A program made the translations under genes and the position numbers. Under the pieces are notes generated by a model, which was not told where the DNA came from, did no database searches, and was given only the letters and a program-made list of their open reading frames with translations. Shown one piece after another: positions 60,906 to 64,000 of a DNA stretch of 64,000 bases. How positions within the stretch are numbered: position 1 is the stretch's first letter; every line of letters starts with the position of its first letter. The stretch covers positions 186,001 through 250,000 of the forward strand of contig NZ_JAAQOM010000001.1 in the NCBI RefSeq assembly GCF_011682055.1, given 5' to 3'. This DNA comes from Telluria antibiotica (GTDB taxonomy: Bacteria > Pseudomonadota > Gammaproteobacteria > Burkholderiales > Burkholderiaceae_D).

Positions 60906-61508
60906 CTACAGGCTCGAAAAAAATTGTGCCGGCTGCGGACGCGGCCGCGGTGGCTTCATCGCGCCGGCTGTGCCGAAGCCGATGAAACAGATGGCGCGCT
61001 CATGCGCGTTCAGGCCCAACATGTGGCGCATGCCGGGCGACTCCAGCGCGCTGCCGCTCGCGAGCCCGCTGGCGTGGCCCAGGGCCTGCGCGGCCAGCAG
61101 CATGTTCTGGACCGCGCAGCCCAGCGACACGAGCTTCTCGGTGCCCGGGATGGGCGTCGCGGGATCGTCGACGAGGATCGCGACGAGCAGGCATGGCGCG
61201 TGCTGCGCCTTCGCGCGTGCGGCCGCACGCGCCGCGTCGTCGGCCGCCGGGTCGCGCGCGGCGAGCGCTTCCTCGAACACGGTGCCCAGGTCGTCGCGTC
61301 GCGTCTGCGGGACGAGCACGAAGCGCCACGGCCGCAGCAGGCCGTGGTCGGGCGCGTGCGCGGCTGCCTCCAGGATGCGCGCCAGCGCCGCGTCGTCGGG
61401 CCCCGGCGCCAGGAGCCGGCGCAGGCCGACGTGGCGGCGCGCGGCCAGCAGGTCCCACAAGTCACCGTCCATGGGCGCGGAGACGACTGTTTTTTCGATG
61501 CGATGCAT
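60906..61508 (-). CDS. Nitroreductase-family protein (YdjA-like)
   Basis: A 200-aa FMN-dependent oxidoreductase. DLLAARRHVGLRRLLAPGPD, ILEAAAHAPDHGLLRPWRFV and SLGCAVQNMLLAAQALGHAS are the usual family segments; the first corresponds to the xxRRSxRxF motif region and the last to the flavin-binding helix. In YdjA-like proteins the position of RRSVR reads RRHVG here. The start follows from the ATG at 61508; a second ATG at residue 13 is possible. It is upstream of the signalling operon on the same strand but separated by 214 bases with an inverted repeat. Substrate unknown. Confidence 0.88.
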   Translation of the reverse strand: MHRIEKTVVSAPMDGDLWDLLAARRHVGLRRLLAPGPDDAALARILEAAAHAPDHGLLRPWRFVLVPQTRRDDLGTVFEEALAARDPAADDAARAAARAKAQHAPCLLVAILVDDPATPIPGTEKLVSLGCAVQNMLLAAQALGHASGLASGSALESPGMRHMLGLNAHERAICFIGFGTAGAMKPPRPRPQPAQFFSSL

Positions 61509-61600
61509 GGCCGGGATGCCGTTGAAGGAACGTAAAATATAGCAAGTTTCTCACAACGCGACGAGCAGGGTTGCGACTCCCGCCCCGGCGCGGGCTCACG

Positions 61601-63019
61601 TCACCAGTTCACGGCGCCGAGGCCGCCGGTCGGCTCATAGCTGTAGTACAGCCCGACCGTGTCGCGCCGCTGCTGCCGTTCCGGTACGCCCGTGAACGAG
61701 AACGTGCGGCGCGACGTGATGTACTTCAGCGCCACGGCGTGATGGGCGGCGAACCGATATGTCAGCGACGCGTCGCCGCGGAACACGCGGTCGGTGCCGC
61801 CCGTCTCGGGGCTCGTCAGCTTGCCATCGAAGAATTCGCGCGCGGTGGCATCGAGCGACACCTTGTCGCCGCCGATCAGGCGCACCATGACCATCGCCTG
61901 CGGCGCGAAGCCGTAGTTGTATTGCCCGCTCGTGCTGGCGCGGATCGTGCCCGTCGACGTATAGCCGACGCCGGCCGACGCATGGCCCTGCACCGCGAGG
62001 ACATCGGCCAGCCGCCACTGCGCGTTGGTCCCCAGCGACAGGCCCGTGCTGGCCACGCGGAACAGTTGCGGCGCCAGGTAATCGTAGCTGCCGTACAGCC
62101 CGACGATGCCGCGCACGGCGCTGCCGGCCGCATACGGTGCGCCGACCAGCAGGCCGCGCGAGGCAAGGCTTTCCACACCCTGCACGTTCGACAGCCGCAG
62201 GCGGAACAGGAAATAGTCGAACGGCCGGTGGTACGTGTAGCCCGGTTTGCCGGGCAGGCCGTAGTCGAGGGCGAAATCGGCCGCGAGCTCGTTGCGGCGC
62301 GGCGCCAGCGACGGCCCGATGACGCGCCGCGAGATGCCGCCCGCCCCCAGCTGCAGCCGCGTGTAGACGGCCGGGCTGTTGCTGGGCCAGATCGCGCCGG
62401 CGCGCCCCGGCTGCACGTAGCGGTTGAACCCCACCGACGGCGCCACGGCGGCCGCGGCGGCCTCGCGCCAGCGCGGCGACAGGCCGTAGCCCTGCTCCAG
62501 CACGAGGTTCGCCATCCGGTACAACGACTCGCCGAGGAAGCTGCCGCCGAAGCTCGTCGTGATCTGGTCGTTGCGCGACGGCGTCGTCGTCTCGCCGGCG
62601 ATCTCCCACACGGCGCTGCCGGCGAACGCATAGCCCAGCGATTCCCAGAACGTCAACCCGTTGCTGCGCGCGAGGCCGAAGTACACGGACCCCTGGTACG
62701 GGTGGCCCAGCTGGTTGATCTCGAACGGGTCCTTGTCGACGACCCAGCTGCTGCGCAGGTTGCGCCGGATCGACCCCACGCTCACGCCGTAGTCGTCCGG
62801 ACGCACGAACGCGTGGTCGATGCGGTTCAGCGCAACCTGGAAGCCGACGATTTCCAGCGCGGCCGCGCCATAGCTTTTGTACGGCCGGTCATCAAGGGTT
62901 CGCGCTGCCGGATCGGCCAGCGGGTCCTGCGCGGGCGGTGGGACCGGGTCGTCTGCCCGGGCGGCGCCGGCCGCCAGCGCGAGCAGCACCGCACCATAGA
63001 TTGTCTTTGTAGTCGTCAT
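61601..63019 (-). CDS. DUF3943 outer-membrane-associated protein
   Basis: A 472-aa exported protein with signal YGAVLLALAAGAARADDPVP. The DUF3943 region has SWVVDKDPFEINQLGHPYQG, FGLARSNGLTFWESLGYAFA and SAVWEIAGETTTPSRNDQIT, with the conserved D-x-F-x-x-N-x-x-x-H-P pattern. The C-terminal half alternates polar/hydrophobic residues and ends LYYSYEPTGGLGAVNW, suggesting outer-membrane strands. The start at ATG 63019 is chosen for the signal peptide; its ribosome site is weak. It is alone on its strand. Function unknown. Confidence 0.9.
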   Translation of the reverse strand: MTTTKTIYGAVLLALAAGAARADDPVPPPAQDPLADPAARTLDDRPYKSYGAAALEIVGFQVALNRIDHAFVRPDDYGVSVGSIRRNLRSSWVVDKDPFEINQLGHPYQGSVYFGLARSNGLTFWESLGYAFAGSAVWEIAGETTTPSRNDQITTSFGGSFLGESLYRMANLVLEQGYGLSPRWREAAAAAVAPSVGFNRYVQPGRAGAIWPSNSPAVYTRLQLGAGGISRRVIGPSLAPRRNELAADFALDYGLPGKPGYTYHRPFDYFLFRLRLSNVQGVESLASRGLLVGAPYAAGSAVRGIVGLYGSYDYLAPQLFRVASTGLSLGTNAQWRLADVLAVQGHASAGVGYTSTGTIRASTSGQYNYGFAPQAMVMVRLIGGDKVSLDATAREFFDGKLTSPETGGTDRVFRGDASLTYRFAAHHAVALKYITSRRTFSFTGVPERQQRRDTVGLYYSYEPTGGLGAVNW

Positions 63020-63212
63020 GTCGTCAACCCAACGATCGCTCGACCGCACGCGGCCGGATGTTGAATTAAATATAACGAATGTTATCGATTGACGTCGCAC
63101 GGTAACCCAACGTGGATGCGATCGCGTCGGCGGATACACGACGTTACCGACCCGTCACGCTGGCGGACGCGGCCTTGGGCTAGGATGGCGCATCGTCTTT
63201 TCAGGAGTCCGC

Positions 63213-64000
63213 ATGCGCTCAGCAGCCACCGCCCGTGATGGCCATTACGCCGACCTGGCCAAGGTCCCCGCTGTCACCTTGGGATTCTGGATCATCAAGA
63301 TCCTCGCGACGACGCTCGGCGAGACGGCCGGCGACACCGTCACCATGTCGATGAACCTCGGCTACCTCGCGGGCACCTGCGTGTTCGCGGCCTTGCTGGC
63401 GCTCGCGCTGGCCGCGCAGATCCGCGCCAGCCGCTTCCACCCGTTCCTGTTCTGGACCGTCATCGTCGCCACGACGACGGTAGGCACGACATTGGCCGAC
63501 CTGTGCGACCGCTCGCTCGGCATCGGCTACCTGGGCGGCTCCGCGCTGCTGTGCGCGCTGCTGGCGGCAACCCTGTATGCCTGGCACCGCAACCTCGGCT
63601 CCGTATCGATCCAGCGGCTCGACACCCGCGCGGCGGAAATCTTCTACTGGCTCACGATCCTGTTTTCCCAGACGCTCGGCACGGCGCTGGGCGACTGGGT
63701 GGCCGATCCGGACGCGGGATGGGGCTTCGGCTATGGCGGCGGTGCCGCGCTGTTCGGCGCCGGGCTGCTCGTCGTCGTCGCGCTGTACCAGTGGCCGCGG
63801 GTTTCACGCACCGCACTGTTCTGGGCCGCGTTCATCCTCACGCGGCCCCTGGGTGCGATGGTCGGCGATTATCTCGACAAGCCCGTCGCCGCCGGCGGTC
63901 TTGCGCTGAGCCGCTACGCGGCGTCCGGTGCGCTCGTCGCCGGCATGCTCTTGCTCGCGATCCTGCTGCCCCAGCGCGCGGAACGCCTGGAGCGCGTCGC
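63213..64000 (+). CDS. DUF347-repeat membrane protein, 3' end beyond window
   Basis: 262 codons are visible from the ATG at 63213, preceded by CAGGAG; no stop occurs before the window edge. The protein consists of four homologous membrane repeats: FWIIKILATTLGETAGDTVT (about 23), FWTVIVATTTVGTTLADLCD, YWLTILFSQTLGTALGDWVA and FWAAFILTRPLGAMVGDYLD, each with an FW/YW-x6-TxGxxxGDxL core. This is the DUF347 repeat pattern (COG4705-like proteins), reported for possible manganese transport, from memory. It is divergent from the DUF3943 gene. Confidence 0.88.
   Translation, partial: MRSAATARDGHYADLAKVPAVTLGFWIIKILATTLGETAGDTVTMSMNLGYLAGTCVFAALLALALAAQIRASRFHPFLFWTVIVATTTVGTTLADLCDRSLGIGYLGGSALLCALLAATLYAWHRNLGSVSIQRLDTRAAEIFYWLTILFSQTLGTALGDWVADPDAGWGFGYGGGAALFGAGLLVVVALYQWPRVSRTALFWAAFILTRPLGAMVGDYLDKPVAAGGLALSRYAASGALVAGMLLLAILLPQRAERLERV

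Overview
The window is high-GC DNA (roughly two thirds G+C by eye), densely packed, with many ATGA/GTGA stop-start overlaps. It carries a Burkholderiales-type glyoxylate carboligase operon, a type IV minor-pilin operon, paralogous LysR regulators and a large c-di-GMP/HDOD signalling block. This fits a free-living, pilus-bearing betaproteobacterium, most likely Oxalobacteraceae (Massilia/Telluria group). That assignment is inference from gene content; no rRNA, tRNA, IS element, prophage or CRISPR array was recognised.

Left part (1-16.6 kb): carbon-acid metabolism. On the minus strand gcl-hyi-glxR-ttuD-pyk convert glyoxylate or tartronate semialdehyde to glycerate, 2-phosphoglycerate and (with enolase from elsewhere) pyruvate, facing a divergent LysR gene. 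Then come a ParD-like/methionine-aminopeptidase pair with a palindromic operator, a CbbR-like LysR gene divergent from a degenerate capless HAD protein followed by a type II NADH dehydrogenase, an SDR, and a glucarate module (LysR, a gudP transporter with a large in-frame internal deletion, gudD) next to an exported GH28 pectinase-like enzyme. Glucarate breakdown also yields tartronate semialdehyde, so the two modules can meet at GlxR.

Middle (16.6-35.9 kb): a near-consensus FNR/ANR box precedes a hemerythrin-like protein, a tandem universal stress protein and an MgtA-type P-type ATPase; a phbB-alcohol dehydrogenase pair converges on it. Then follow a chemotaxis receptor, an exported creatininase-family/beta-propeller pair, a coupled antiporter-KfrA-FetA-FetB operon, a methyltransferase divergent from an MmyB-like regulator, an autoregulated-looking alcohol dehydrogenase-MFS-LysR operon, a membrane protein, and a MarR-like gene that appears to be leaderless.

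Right part (35.9-64 kb): the minor pilin operon pilE-fimT-pilV-pilW-pilX-pilY1; a DUF2252-MgtC pair; a PAS histidine kinase; a SnoaL-like protein; an exported GH2 beta-galactosidase; and a signalling island. The island has a REC-GAF-PAS-GGDEF-EAL-REC protein preceded by a short leader ORF, a HDOD protein, and a six-gene operon whose five junctions all overlap (degenerate GGDEF/EAL hub, lone small domain, HDOD, soluble histidine kinase, HD-GYP regulator, lone receiver). That operon, with a nested dyad upstream, is the best candidate for an undescribed system. The window ends with a nitroreductase, a DUF3943 outer-membrane protein and a truncated repeat-containing membrane protein.
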